Below, piece by piece: positions 21,966 through 33,143 of a stretch of 64,000 nucleotides of DNA. Under the pieces are notes generated by a model that was not told where the DNA came from, searched no databases, and saw nothing but the letters and a program-made list of their open reading frames with translations. Origin of the DNA: Peribolospora baueri (lineage: Eukaryota > Basidiomycota > Peribolosporomycetes > Peribolosporales > Peribolosporaceae); contig JAMDHS010000035.1 of NCBI GenBank assembly GCA_029717555.1, forward strand, positions 1-64,000. The letters are read 5' to 3'. Position numbers and translations under genes: made by a program. The number at the start of each line of letters is the position of its first letter. Positions within the stretch are counted from its first letter, which is position 1.

Positions 21966-24301
21966 TCAGAACATGCCGGGCATGCCGCCGCCCATACCAC
22001 CGGGCATGCCGCCGCCGCCGGCGCCCTTCTCCTCAGGGCCGTCCACGATGGCGCACTCCGACGTGGACAGGAGCGAGGCCACGCCCGCAGCGTCCACCAG
22101 AGCCGTCTTGACCACCTTGAGCGGGTCGATGACGCCGCGCTCGACGAGGCTGGCGAAGGAGTGCGCAAGTCGGCGGCAAGGCGTGTCAGTCATGAGACGG
22201 ACCCGCACACTACCCCAGGCAACAAAAGACGAACGAGCAGAGACTCACTTGGTGTACTCGCCGACAGCAGCATCGTAGCCAAACTCAAACTTGTCGCCAT
22301 ACTCCTCCAGCAGCTTGCCCACCACCACCGAGCCCTCGCTGCCAGCGTTCTCTACAATCGTCTTGGCCGGCTTCTGCAGCGCCTGGCGGATAATGTTAAC
22401 GCCGAGCGTCTGGTCAAAGTTCTCCGTCTTGACGTCGTCGAGCGCCTTGGATGCCTTGAGCAGCGCCACACCTCCACCGGGTACGATGCCTTCCTCGACG
22501 GCCGCGCGCGTCGCGTTCAGCGCGTCGTCGTACCGGTCCTTCTTCTCGCCTACCTCCACCTCCGAGCTACCGCCGACCTTGATCACCGCCACACCGCCGG
22601 AGAGCTTGGCCAGGCGCTCCTGCAACTTCGTCCTGTCGTACTCGCCCGTCGTCGTGTCGTTGATGGCGGCGCGGATCTGCTCGATGCGCGCCTGCAGCGC
22701 GTTCTTGTCGCCCTGGCCCTCGAGGATCACCGAGTCCTCCTTGGTGACCGTCGCCGCACCGCACTGACCGAGCATCTCCGGCGTCGCCTTGTCCAGCTTG
22801 ATGTCCAGCTCGTCGGAGAAGACAGTGCCGCCGGTGAGGATGGCAATGTCGCCCAGGATGCTCTTCCGGTTGTCGCCAAAGCCGGGAGCCTTGACGGCGC
22901 ACACCTGGAGCTGGCCGCGGAGCTTGTTAAGGATGCATGCCGCGAGCGCCTCGCCGTCGACGTCCTCGGCGATGATCAGCAGCGGTCGGCGCTGCTGGGC
23001 CGCGATTTCGAGCGACGGAAGGATGTCCTGAAGGAGCGAAATCTTCTTCTCCGACAGCAGCACCATCGGCTTCTCGAACTCGCACCGCTGCGTCTTGACG
23101 TCGGTGATGAAGTAGGGAGAGATGTAGCCACGGTCGAAGCTGTCATTTGCCCAAGACGACGGATCGGATGAGCCAACCCATCCTCGCTGCAGTCGACTGC
23201 TCTGCGATGACAAAAAGAACACTCACCGCATGCCCTCGGTAATCTCGATCTCGTCCTCGATCGTCTTGCCCTCCTTGACGGTGATCACGCCCTCCTTGCC
23301 GACCTTCTCCATGGCGGCGGCGATGAGCTCTCCCACGTGCTTGTCGCCGTTGGCGGAGATGGTGGCCACCTGGGCGATCTCGGCGCTCGTCGTGATGACC
23401 CGCTTGTTGGCCTCGAGGAACTTGATCACCGCGTCGACGGCCGCTTGCGACCCTCGGCGCAGGTCCATCGGGTTGCATCCCGCGGCGACGTTCTTGACAC
23501 CCTCGCCGTAGATCGCTCGCGTAAGCACGGTGGCGGTCGTCGTGCCGTCGCCGGCGACCTCGTTCGTCTTGTTGGCCACGTCCTGGACGAGGCTGAGGCG
23601 CAAGGAAGTAAGACGAATGTGAGCGTGCTGAGTTCGGGACGCCACGGAACGCCACCCGGTCGAGGGGCGAGGGAGGCTCACCGAGCGCCGAGGTTCTCGA
23701 ACTTGTCCTTGAGCGTGATGGACTTGGCCACCGTGACACCGTCCTTGGTGATCTTGGGACCGCCGAAGGCTTGCTGAAGGGGCGCGGGCGCGGACAGGGG
23801 CAGCGACGTGGGATGTGAGCGAGGACCGCTGGGGGCGCGCAAAGAGGCAAAGATCGAACAGAGAGAGGCGCGCGCGGCGCACTCACCTCGATGATCACGT
23901 TGCGACCTGCGAGAAGGAAGGCGCAAAAGGGGAAAAGAAGGCGGTTAACGCGACGGCCATGGACGACGTCGCAATTCGAATCGAAGCGCATGCACACGCA
24001 CCCTTAGGGCCGAGCGTGACAGAGACGGCCTTTGCGAGGACGTCGACGCCGGCGAGCATGGCCGTCCGGCCTTCGTTGGAGAACTTGAGCTCCTTGTGCG
24101 TGGCCTAGACGGGGGATCAAAAAGGGGATGAGCGTTTAGGGGCCTGCGCGGGTCTGCGGAAGAGCGAGATGGGAAGCATCGCATCGGTCGGTGGCTCACA
24201 TATGACCTCGCCAAGACGCTCGAGACGGGCAGCGAGTTGCGCGCCAGGCTCCTGGGGAGCGTGGCGGCCCGAGCGAGAGGTGCGGAGGAGAGGCGGTTCA
24301 T
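21966..24301 (-). CDS. HSP60: Mitochondrial chaperonin HSP60
   Basis: Seven exons in order: 24301-24200, 24104-24002, 23906-23887, 23773-23682, 23592-23227, 23139-22249, 22149-21966; 585 residues, normal length. Residues 1-34 are an Arg/Ser/Ala-rich mitochondrial presequence. The GroEL fold is complete: [49 protein letters not shown] (nucleotide-binding DGTTT), [29 protein letters not shown], and a GGM-rich tail ending [11 protein letters not shown]60 folds imported proteins in the matrix with HSP10. Exon 3 is only 20 bases. The last junction splices ACC-AA to C-CTC, giving [17 protein letters not shown]. The gene is head to head with HSP10. Confidence 0.97.
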
Positions 24302-24728
24302 CGTCCGCGGGGTGAGTGGGTGCGCGGTGGAAGGACGGTAGGGGGGAGGAGATGGTGGGAAAAAAGGAAAAGGGTAGAGGCGAGAAGAAGACCGAAGGGA
24401 AGCGAAGCGGAGCGGGTTGGCACTGGATGGAGACGAACGGAGCGACGACGAGTCGAACCTTCTCGACCGATCACCGGCCGCAGAAAATTTTGGCCGCAGG
24501 GAGGATCGCAGGCGAGGCGAGGCGAGCCGGCGCTCGCCCGGCCGGCGCTGAGGTCGATCTCGGAAGTCAAGTCAGCCATCCTTCGTCCTTCCATATCCAT
24601 ATTCCATATTCCATCCTTCCATCCTTCTATCCTTCCACCCTCCATCCCCCTCGTCCTTCTCCACCCACCCACAACGTCCTCCGCTCATCGACAACGCCGC
24701 CAGTCAGCAGACAAGCAAACAATACAAG
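24302..24728. promoter_or_regulatory. Bidirectional HSP60/HSP10 promoter
   Basis: 427 bases separate the two ATGs, so promoter elements must be shared or interleaved. A heat-shock-element-like motif sits near the centre. The HSP10 side is rich in CCATCCTT/CCATATTCCAT pyrimidine repeats (24580-24670), and the HSP60 side in GAA/GGA purines. Confidence 0.75.
24455..24467. promoter_or_regulatory. Heat-shock element
   Basis: GAAccTTCtcGAc gives three alternating nGAAn units with one mismatch in the third, the arrangement bound by heat-shock factor. A weaker GAA-TTT pair follows at 24483-24490. Its position between two chaperonin genes supports the call. Confidence 0.6.
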
Positions 24729-25221
24729 ATGGTAAGCCAGCCAGCGCTCCCCCTCCAACCGATCCGCCTTCTTGCCCCCTTGCCTTGCCGCTCACATGGA
24801 CACACGTCTATGCGCGAACCCGTGCTGATCGAGCCCTTGCTCCCTTCCCTTCCTCCCTGCCCCTGCTCTGCCGCCGTCGGCTTCCGCTTCGCTTCGGCGC
24901 TCCTGGCTCGCCCCTTCTGCAGGCCTCGTCCACGATCCGGGTGAGCAGCGCCGTCCGCCAAGGAAAGAAGGAAGGACTCTTCTTCTTACGCCATGCCACT
25001 TGTTCCTTTTCGCTTCTTCTCTCGCTTCCAGTCGATCAAGAGCGTCGCTCCTCTCCTTGACAGGGGTGAGTACCGAGGCCGAGCTATAAAGGACTGTGTG
25101 CCGTGGTGCAGACGACGGGTGCTCATATTGCGTTCGCCTCCCTCCCCCACGCTCTGCTCTTTCAGTTCTCGTCCAGCGCTTCAAGCCTGACGCGGTGAAT
25201 AAACGCTGTGCACCACCCTTG

Positions 25222-25264
<43 letters not shown>

Positions 25265-25722
25265 NNNNNNNNNNNNNNNNNNNNNNNNNNNNNNNNNNNN
25301 NNNNNNNNNNNNNNNNNNNTTCCGATCTCTTTTAAATCCGGCTACGTCTGCTCATCTGCCTGCCACCACGTACGTGTTTAGAAAACCGCATCCGGCATCT
25401 TCCTCCCCTCCTCCACCGCCTCCTCTCCGCTCCCCGAAGCGACGGTCATCGCAACGGGCCCGGGCGCGCGGGACAAGGAGGGTAAGGTGATGCCCGTGTC
25501 CGTGGCGCCCGGTGACAAGGTCCTCCTTCCCGGCTGGGGCGGCAGCTCGATCAAGGTTGGCGATGAGGTGCGTTGCGTTGGCGCGGCTTAGCGAATAAGG
25601 GGCGGGCGGAACGGCATCGGCCCTCACGCTGACCTCGTCCCCTCTTTCTGTCTGTCCCTCCCTGCGCACAGGAATACTACCTCTTCAAGGACAGCGAGAT
25701 CTTGGCAAAGATCAACGAGTAA
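24729..25722 (+). CDS. HSP10: Mitochondrial co-chaperonin HSP10
   Basis: Six exons: 24729-24731, 24923-24940, 25032-25065, 25166-25194, 25382-25567, 25672-25722; 106 residues, the usual GroES length. The first exon is only the start codon. Sequence marks are SIKSVAPLLDRVLVQR, KTASGIFLPSS (the mobile-loop region), ATVIATGPG, VAPGDKVLLPGWGG and EYYLFKDSEILAKINE at the end. The heptameric lid closes the HSP60 chamber in the matrix. The fourth intron (25195-25381) contains a 39-T run and an assembly gap, so its true length is unknown; the coding exons on both sides are complete. Confidence 0.94.
25226..25328. other. Assembly gap with poly-T and adapter-like edge
   Basis: A run of 39 T (25226-25264) is followed by 55 N (25265-25319). 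The first bases after the gap (25320-25328) read TTCCGATCT, identical to the 3' end of common Illumina adapters. The gap lies inside an HSP10 intron. Confidence 0.85.
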
Positions 25723-26843
25723 ATGCAGAGTGCCGTAAGCGAGAGGCGGCTCGTCGAGAGGACCGTTGCGTCGTGTCGCATCGCCTCGCGCTCGAGACGG
25801 GAGGGAGGGGGGCGTGGGCGGTGAAGGTGAAAGTGCAATTGCAAGGCATAGTCACCCATCCACTCGTTCGTTCGCATGCATTCATTGGTCCTGCGGCCCG
25901 GGATGTCACCGCAAAAGTGTGGCGGTCGCGACGCGGCGCCGTCTGGCTGTGAGCCATCCTGTGAAGTATCGTATCGTCCACCACTCAGTCAGCCAGTCAG
26001 TCAGTCAGTCTGTCCGTCTCTGTTTTGCTCGTCTGTCTCGCTTCAAGGGTCTCTTGTCGTCTCCAAGCGGCGTCCGGACCGATCTTGGTTGTGTGGCTTT
26101 GTCTCGTCTTGTCCGCTTCGATGGGCCGATCCTAGGCGCATTTAATCAGGCCGTCGCTCGCCCCGCGGCTTGGCAGACGCGTCCAGAGGGCGTCGCGTCG
26201 AAAACGGACGAAGGCCCGTGCGCGTCTCGCCTCTCCTCGCTTCGATTCGCTTCGACTGGACGCGGTTCGGCGTGCGTCGTCGCTGGCTAGCCCAGATGCG
26301 CTCTCCTCGTCGTAGTCGTCGTCGTCGTTGTCGTCATCGTCTTCGTCATCGTCGTCAAGCCGAGTCGAGTTTTGTCGAGCCGAGCCAAGTCCAGTCCGAG
26401 TCCGAGTTGCCGTCGTTCCATCTCGTCGTCGTCCGCATGCATTTTCGACTTCCCCTCCTTCCGTCTCTCTCCTCCCTTCCACCACTCCTCCCCTCCGCTT
26501 CCAGTCCCTTTTAACCCTCCCTTTCTTCCTCCTCCAGCTGTCCCCTCACCTTCCGTTCTCTCCTCCCTCCTCCTCTTTCTGTCCTCTTACCTCTTTCCTT
26601 CTCTCCTTCGCTCGCCTCCTTGCGCCTCACTAGCTCATTTAAAACGACGCGACGCGACCGCTCCCTCAACACTTCCTTCCAGCCTCGCACCGGCTCGTTT
26701 TCCCTTTTCCCTCCACTCACCTTCTCTCCTCGCCCATCTTCTTTCGCCCTTCCTTCCTCGTCCTTGCCCTGCCCTCGCTCACCTTTTCCCACCTTCCTCC
26801 CACACCTCCAGACGCCAAAAAAAAAGAAAGAAAAAAAATAAGA
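25723..26843. other. Intergenic region upstream of the Rua1_C gene
   Basis: HSP10 3' flank followed by a likely promoter. Holds a short CAGT/CAGC repeat (25985-26011), a GTCGTCGTC run (26312-26358) and a long pyrimidine-rich + strand tract (26440-26815) typical of a fungal 5' UTR. No gene recognised. Confidence 0.5.
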
Positions 26844-29800
26844 ATGGTCCCTTCCACTCCAGAGGCCAGGAGACGCACCACCACCGTCGCCTCCATGCCC
26901 CCTCTCGTCCGCAGATCCACGCCCGTCAAGTCCTCCGTTGATCCCCTCTCCGTAGCTCGCCTCTCTTCCATCGCCTCCGCCTCGCGCCACCGCGAACAGA
27001 GCCTCGACGCACCCTACACTTCCTTCCCGCCTCCGCCCACTTACGCCTTTGCCAGCAACCCGCCGTCACCATCCAGGCCAGGCGGAGTGCCCACCGATGG
27101 GTGGAGATGCCCCGACGGCCTTCATTCGCCCTCCGACTGGTGGCGATGCACCGACGGCGCTCATCCCCTACCGCCCTCGATTCCCCGTCCCCCTCTCTCC
27201 GACACCGGACGGGGCGCGCTCAACGTCAGCGTGTCCTACCAAGACGCATTCCGCCGCGCCCCCAGTCGTGGCTACGCTTTGTCGTCCACCGTCCTTGGCC
27301 CTCACGAGCGTCTGTCTCATGTGCCCGAGGAAGACGAGTTCGAAGAACACGACGCGACGCTTTCACCACCCGTCCCTGTCGCTCTCACCCATCCCTTGCA
27401 CGCCGCTGCCTCTGATCCTAAGCCCAGTCCCAGTCCGCTCAAAGCGCCTTCGCCTTCGCATGCTCACTCCTCCCAATGGCACTCTCCTCCTCGTCGTACG
27501 TCCGGCAGGAGCCTCCATGACGTCGTCCAGATGGGACAGTGGCTCCACCTCACGCCCTCAAGCACAAGTGCCAGCAGGACCTCTTCCGGACGGTCGACGG
27601 CATGGAGTCCAGAAGCCAGCCGACGCACGCTCAGTCGCGACAGTGGCTTCGCCACCGGTTTCGCCACTCCGTCCGCTAATCGCCACTACGATGCCAACAC
27701 GCCTTCGTCCGACTACCCGACGCCCTCGCCGTACTCTCCACAGCTCCACGCAGACCGCTTCATCCGCTCCGACGCCGTGGACGACGAGTACAGCCCTGAG
27801 GAATCCCCCGACACGCCCAGGACGATCGACAGCGCCATCCCATGCAGGTTCGGCGCCGAGGACGTCTTCGGGAGCGGGCGCCGCGTCGACTCGGCCGGAA
27901 CATTGCAAACCGCCAACGCCGGAGGCCCATTCCTACCGGCAGGCGCCGCTCGCGCCTTTCGCAAAGGATCCGAATGGAGGCTGGACATGAGCATCGTATC
28001 GCCTCACGATGACGTCTTCTACCAGGGCACCAGCGTTGAGCACACCCACGACGGGGCCTGCAGAACCGGCTCCCAATCGCTCGTGGCTAGCGTCCGGTCG
28101 TCTATGAGCGTCGGACATGTCGCCCACTACGGCGGTTGGAGTCCCGAGCAAGTCACCGTGACGCCGACGCGGCTTCTGTCCAGGACGGCGTCGAAACAGG
28201 TCAGCTTTTTTTTTTTTTTTGGTTTTACTCGTCTTACCGCCATCCGCTCCGTATCTTTGACTGACGGGCTGACCCGCGTCTCTTCCATTTTTCGCGGCTG
28301 GCAGACCTACCGTTCCTCTTCGCCTCGCTCGCCGACGGCCAGTCCGAGCCCGCGCAGCCAGCAATGCTTTGGTGATGCCAGTGGGTCTGATGAGTTCGAA
28401 GCGGACGGCAGCGAGATTTGGGACGACGAGAACGCGCAGTGGTCTCCGTACGCGTATTCCAGAGGTGGACGCACGCCACTTGGCTCTACTTCGCCAGAAT
28501 GTAAGGCCGTGCAGACTTCGGAACACGCATCCTCTCCGTTCCGTTCTCCAGCACGCTACCACGGTACCCGCCCGCCGCCGAGGCCGCAAAGGAGCGCGAC
28601 GCCTTGGAGCGAGACGTCGGATGTGTGCACGTCTCCTACTCGGGGAGTAACGCAGGTGAACGATCGCGCAAGCACGCCTCGCGCCGACAACGTCGACCAG
28701 GCACCAGTTAAGGAGGAGGTTTACGATCATGGACAGCGCGAGTTGGAAGCGGAGCACCAGTGTAAGCAGCGCACGTCTCTGCGCGTCGTCCTCTCCAGGA
28801 CTGGTGGCGCCTGGAAAGTCGAGCCCTCTTCGAGGGAGACTCAAGAGGATGAGCCGAAGCCTTTGCCGTCTGGTCCTTCCGGCTTTGCTTCCGCAGTCGT
28901 CCCTCCTCCCGAGCATTCTCTCCCAGCTTGGAGAGGGCCATCGTGCATTCACGACGGGCTCTTGCACACGGTGTCAAGCCCCGTTCATGCCAGTCCCTTA
29001 TGCACCAAAGTTCTTCGCAGCGGCGCCCACATCTCCTCACCTAGTGTCCAGCCAGTGGAGGCTCGCTGGCTGAAGAGGTCTCAGCCGGCGCAGGACTCGA
29101 CGTCCCCCAGTGCCGCCAAGGATTATTTTGACGGCGCGTTTTCGAGATCACACGACGGCGACGGCCGTCGTCCCCACTTCCACCATTTCTCTTCGCCGAC
29201 TCCCCGCGCGCTAAGCGACCATGAGAGCGCGGCAGACGGTCGCTGTGACGGGGACGGAGGTGGAGGCGAACGTGCTATGTGGCAGGCGACGGCGGCGCTG
29301 TCGCAATTCCAGTCGCGTTACGTGACGCGCGCTCAGCGCAGGACGATCCAGGCGCTGCAAGGCCCTTGCGAATCGAGCAACACGGAGATGGAGCAGATGG
29401 ACGAGTTTGAGCTGGGCGCCCTCGAGATCCTTGTCAACATGAAGAACGGCGATCGGCACGAGCCCAGGGTCGGCGGCCCGGGCCCGAGCCAGAGCCAGAG
29501 CGAGGTCGGGTCGATGGGAGGCCGCGGCTTGAGTGTGTACGCTTTGGGAGAATCGCTGCCCGCCCTCGGTGCCGGCACGACGCTGAGGCGGAAGAGACAG
29601 CGGCACGACAGCTGGCATCAAGAAGAAACCGTTTCGTCCGATCTCTCCAGCATCCCTGGCAGCGACCGTGGCTCCAGCCCTCCACCTCCGCCCGTGGCGA
29701 AGCGTCGCAATGCCGCCCGTAGAGCAGCGAGGCGGGTCCGGTCGAGGAACATGACGGGCGCCATGCCCCATTCCCATTCTCCCTTTGCCATCGTGTCCCG

Positions 29801-31571
29801 CCAGAGCGCCGTTCTCAGCTCTTCCGCTTCCATCGAGCCCGACCCCGGCTCCTCCGCGAGCGCCCCGACGCTGGCTCTGCCGCCATTGCCGGCCTTGACG
29901 CCCGCCAGCGTCCTTCCGCCGGACCTGATCAGGCGCACCCCACTCCCACCGTCGACGAGGACTGGCCACCTCCGCCGCACGTTCCCCACGAGCGTGCCGA
30001 TGGACGAGCAGTTTCCGCTGTTTTATCGTCGCTTTTTTGTGCCTACCATTTTCAACAGCGACGATCCCCTCAAGCTCGTCCTCTTTGGAGATGTCCAGAC
30101 GCCCGGAGACGGCGTCGACCGGTGCGTCTCCTCGACCTTGGATTGGATGACAGGCGTTCCTTCGCTGACCGGCTCTCTTGACCACCCTCTTCTTTGTTGA
30201 CAGTTCGCTGGCGGAAGCGGCTAGGCGGAATGAACGCTGCTCAGGCCAGGACAACCCTCCGCGCGGACCTTTTGATCTGTGAGCGCTCTCCCTTCTTTTT
30301 CGTTCTTTCCAGGAACCCACCAAAGGCTGACTGCGGCTCGCACACGGGCTTGTCTTTGTCAATTTCAAGGTACACGCCGAGGCTGGTCAAGGGTGTAGGC
30401 CCGAGCAAGGTGGGCCTGTGCCCCGTTTGCTGGGAGGACGGTGGCGCGGCAGTGTGGCTCAAGATGAAGCAATCCGCGTACAACTATCACATGCTGTGAG
30501 TTTGTTTCGTTCGGTCGATTTTCGAGACGTGGACGTTTCTGTTCACACTTCTCGGCTTCCTTTTTTGTCACACGTGTCGTGTCACATGCGTCAGATACGC
30601 TCATGGTGAGCTTGGGCTTGGGCTTCGCGCTTCCGGCTCGGGATGATTTTGTCATGCGGCGTTTTCTTTTCTGTTCGACCGAATCACGCTGATGACCTGT
30701 TGTTGAACGCGCCATCCCTCCTAACAGGCATCTCTTCAAGCGGAGAACCTTTCTCGCCGCCGGTGGCATACCGCGTCGTCGAGCGTCGGGCAACGACGGG
30801 GCGCGAGAAGAGCGAGATCAAGGAGGGCCGGTGCCATGAGTGCAACAAGTGGGTGCCCGTCGAGGGAATCAAGATTGGCATGGTGCAGTGCCCAGAGATT
30901 TATTGGTGGAAGGTGAGTGTCCCCGGCCTTTCTACGGTCTTCCGTCTTTCTGTGTTCGTACCTCCGTCCAGTCGTCGATGGTTCTACCAGAGCTAACACT
31001 AACGGACGTCTCGCAGCACGCCGCCAAGTGCCACTCGTCGCGCGTCATTGGCGAACAGGACGACTTTGTGGAGAACGCGGCTCTGCGGAGGATCCTGGCG
31101 TATGAGCGCTCTGACAGCGAGGGTGGTGGCGGAGAGACGAGCGCAAGCAACGGCATGGTCGGAGGCGGCGCCCAGCGCAGCGGAAGCGGAAGTACCACCG
31201 CCAGCAGCGCCGGCGCCAGCGCCTCCACGAGCAGACCTGCTACGCCTCCGAATGCACTGCCGAGCCCGCCTGTGAGACGTATTTGGGAGGCAGCGCCGCC
31301 AATGACGCCGCGTGGCCATCACCACACCGTTGTTGCTTCCGGGCGGGCCGTATCTCGGCCAGCCAGGTCGAGTTCGATCATGTCCATCTCTTCCCTCACG
31401 AGCCTCGAGCCAGACACCGAGCCGTCACAGGAGCGTCAGGACGCGGCGGCCAGGCAAATTTCCACGAGTCATCACGGCACTCCCAGGCCGTCCCTGTCGC
31501 CCGCGCCCGTGCCCGTGCCCGCGCCTCCTCCCAGGCCGCAAGCGGAGGAAGAGGCTGGGTGCGCTCGGTAG
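26844..31571 (+). CDS. Rua1_C-domain zinc-binding transcription regulator
   Basis: Seven exons: 26844-28199, 28305-30121, 30204-30278, 30370-30495, 30595-30605, 30728-30912, 31017-31571; 1374 residues. About 1050 N-terminal residues are Ser/Pro-rich and disordered. The C-terminal module matches the Rua1_C family, named after the Ustilago regulator of ustilagic acid genes: YTPRLVKGVGPSKVGLCPVC, VWLKMKQSAYNYHMLYAHGI, GRCHECNKWVPVEGIK, WWKHAAKCH. It offers two Cys2-His2-like zinc sites: C1100, C1103, H1123, H1128, and C1164, C1167, H1191, H1196. A nuclear regulatory role follows from the family; targets are unknown and no biosynthetic cluster surrounds it. Exon 5 is only 11 bases. Intron 1 (105 bases) is stop-free and in frame. 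Confidence 0.83.
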
Positions 31572-32250
31572 GTCATCGTCGGTCGTTTGAGTGCGCGGAA
31601 AAAAAAGGGTTGGCGGGGGGAGCGGGTATCTCTGTGAATATAAACCAAAGCCGATTCGATGGGGACCTTTGACTTGTTGGACGTTTTGCGTGGCTTACGA
31701 TATGCCCGAGGTCATCGTCGTGTTCGTTGTCTGAACAAACATGTGCATCATTCATTCATTCGCTCGCTCGATCGTATCGTTCAAATTGGCACCATTGGTC
31801 CAACCATACACGCACAGCACAGAGTGACCGACGTTTCGACGTTGGTTTGAACAGAGTCGGACAGCGTGCACTTTGCAAGGAAGCAAGTACAGATGATACA
31901 TCGGCATGAAAGACAGACGAGGGCTTTGAGAGGGCCGCTTGACCAACATGTACGGCGGTCGGGTCACGGCATCTCGCGCATGATCGTTGGACGGTTTTTC
32001 GCGCGATGGCGGCTTCCAACGTGTGTATTCGGTATTCGGCTCGCTGGGCTCGGTGGCCCATCTGACAGGGACGACACATAGCCCATCACCCATCGCGACT
32101 CGCCTTCTGTGCCCTCCTCTCGAAAAAGACAGGCGACCGGAGCGAGACGGAAATCCTGCTTGATAAACCGACGAGTCGCTACCGACGATGGACCGTCTCC
32201 GTAAACGGGTCGGACGCACACGAGCCTCCGAAGGCTGTCTGTTTTATTCA
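31572..32250. other. Convergent intergenic region
   Basis: Between the 3' ends of the Rua1_C and DUF4202 genes. Composition is less GC-rich (ATTCATTCATTCGCTCG around 31748). No supported gene. Confidence 0.5.
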
Positions 32251-33143
32251 TCATGACCGCGCGGCCGTGGCCTCGCGTACGATGTCCTGTAGGTCCGGCG
32301 GTAGAGAGAGACCTTTTGCTGCTGCCTTTCCCGAGTCGGTGAGTTTGCGCCAGGTTCTGAGACGGAAAGACAAGACAGGCGAGAGGAGAGGGAAGGGGAT
32401 GGCGAGGATAAAGACGACCGAAAACCACGGTGAGCTCGTCAGCCCAGGCGAGGCGACCACCGGGCCCGGCTTTCAGCTTTCGTTCGGTCCACGGGCTCAC
32501 TTGGTCAAAATGTCCACAAACTTGGCCCTGTCGTACGTGCCCTCGTGCTTGCTCTTGAACTCGCCCAACTGGCTCTCCAGGAAGACCAGCACGGCGGCGT
32601 CCTCGAGCGCCTGCGAGCCTGCGTCGGTTCGCAGGTCCGTCTTGGACACCCAGCGACGGACCAGCTCTTGCTCTCCCTCCGAGATTCCGGCCTCTGAGAG
32701 CAGCGAGACGGCGCGGTTGGCTTGGATCGTGTAGAGGTCGCGGCCTGAAAGATGACAAGGGAAGCTTGTGAGCTACGAACGACGCCAAGCCGAGCCAGCC
32801 GCCGACGCTCACGCCACTTGAGGTACCCGGCCTTGCCCTCGGGATACTCGGAGCGCGGATGATCAAACCTCTCCAGGTGCTGACACCGGGCGGCTAGGCG
32901 CAGAATCTCTGGTATGCCGAGTCCGTCAGCGATTCCCCCCGCCGCGGCCAAGCGGAAGACCCACGACTCGACCTGATCCGCGTAGCCTAGCTCCTTCCCC
33001 TCCGGATCCCGGCGGTGAGCCTCGTCAATCAGTTCCCTGGCCGTCGCATACGCGGAGGGAGGAGACGAGGCCACCGTTCTCGCCGGATCTACACTGGTAG
33101 ACGCGGCTTCCGGCGTCGGCGTGGGGTGTTCGAGATGCGCCAT
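32251..33143 (-). CDS. DUF4202-domain protein
   Basis: Exons 33143-32813, 32744-32501, 32356-32251; phases 1 and 2 agree, 226 residues. After a 35-residue Thr/Pro/Ser-rich start, the DUF4202 pattern is clear: ARELIDEAHRRDPEG, ELGYADQVESWVFRL, LRLAARCQHLERFDHPRSEY, GKAGYLKWRRDLYTIQA, then RRWVSKTDLRTDAGSQALED and VLVFLESQLGEF. The His/Arg/Asp positions typical of this all-helical family are present; it resembles metal-dependent HD-type folds, but no activity is established. The third exon carries the conserved end TWRKLTDSGKAAA. Probably cytosolic: no signal or membrane segment. Confidence 0.85.

Noticed and set aside
22161-23171. 336-codon + strand open frame.
   Set aside because: Antisense shadow of the HSP60 exon; GC-rich codon bias keeps the opposite strand open.
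29211-30368. 385-codon minus-strand open frame.
   Set aside because: Antisense to the Rua1_C gene and without family signal.
31772-31800. GTTCAAATT resembling a tRNA B box.
   Set aside because: No matching A box, acceptor stem or anticodon arm can be drawn around it.
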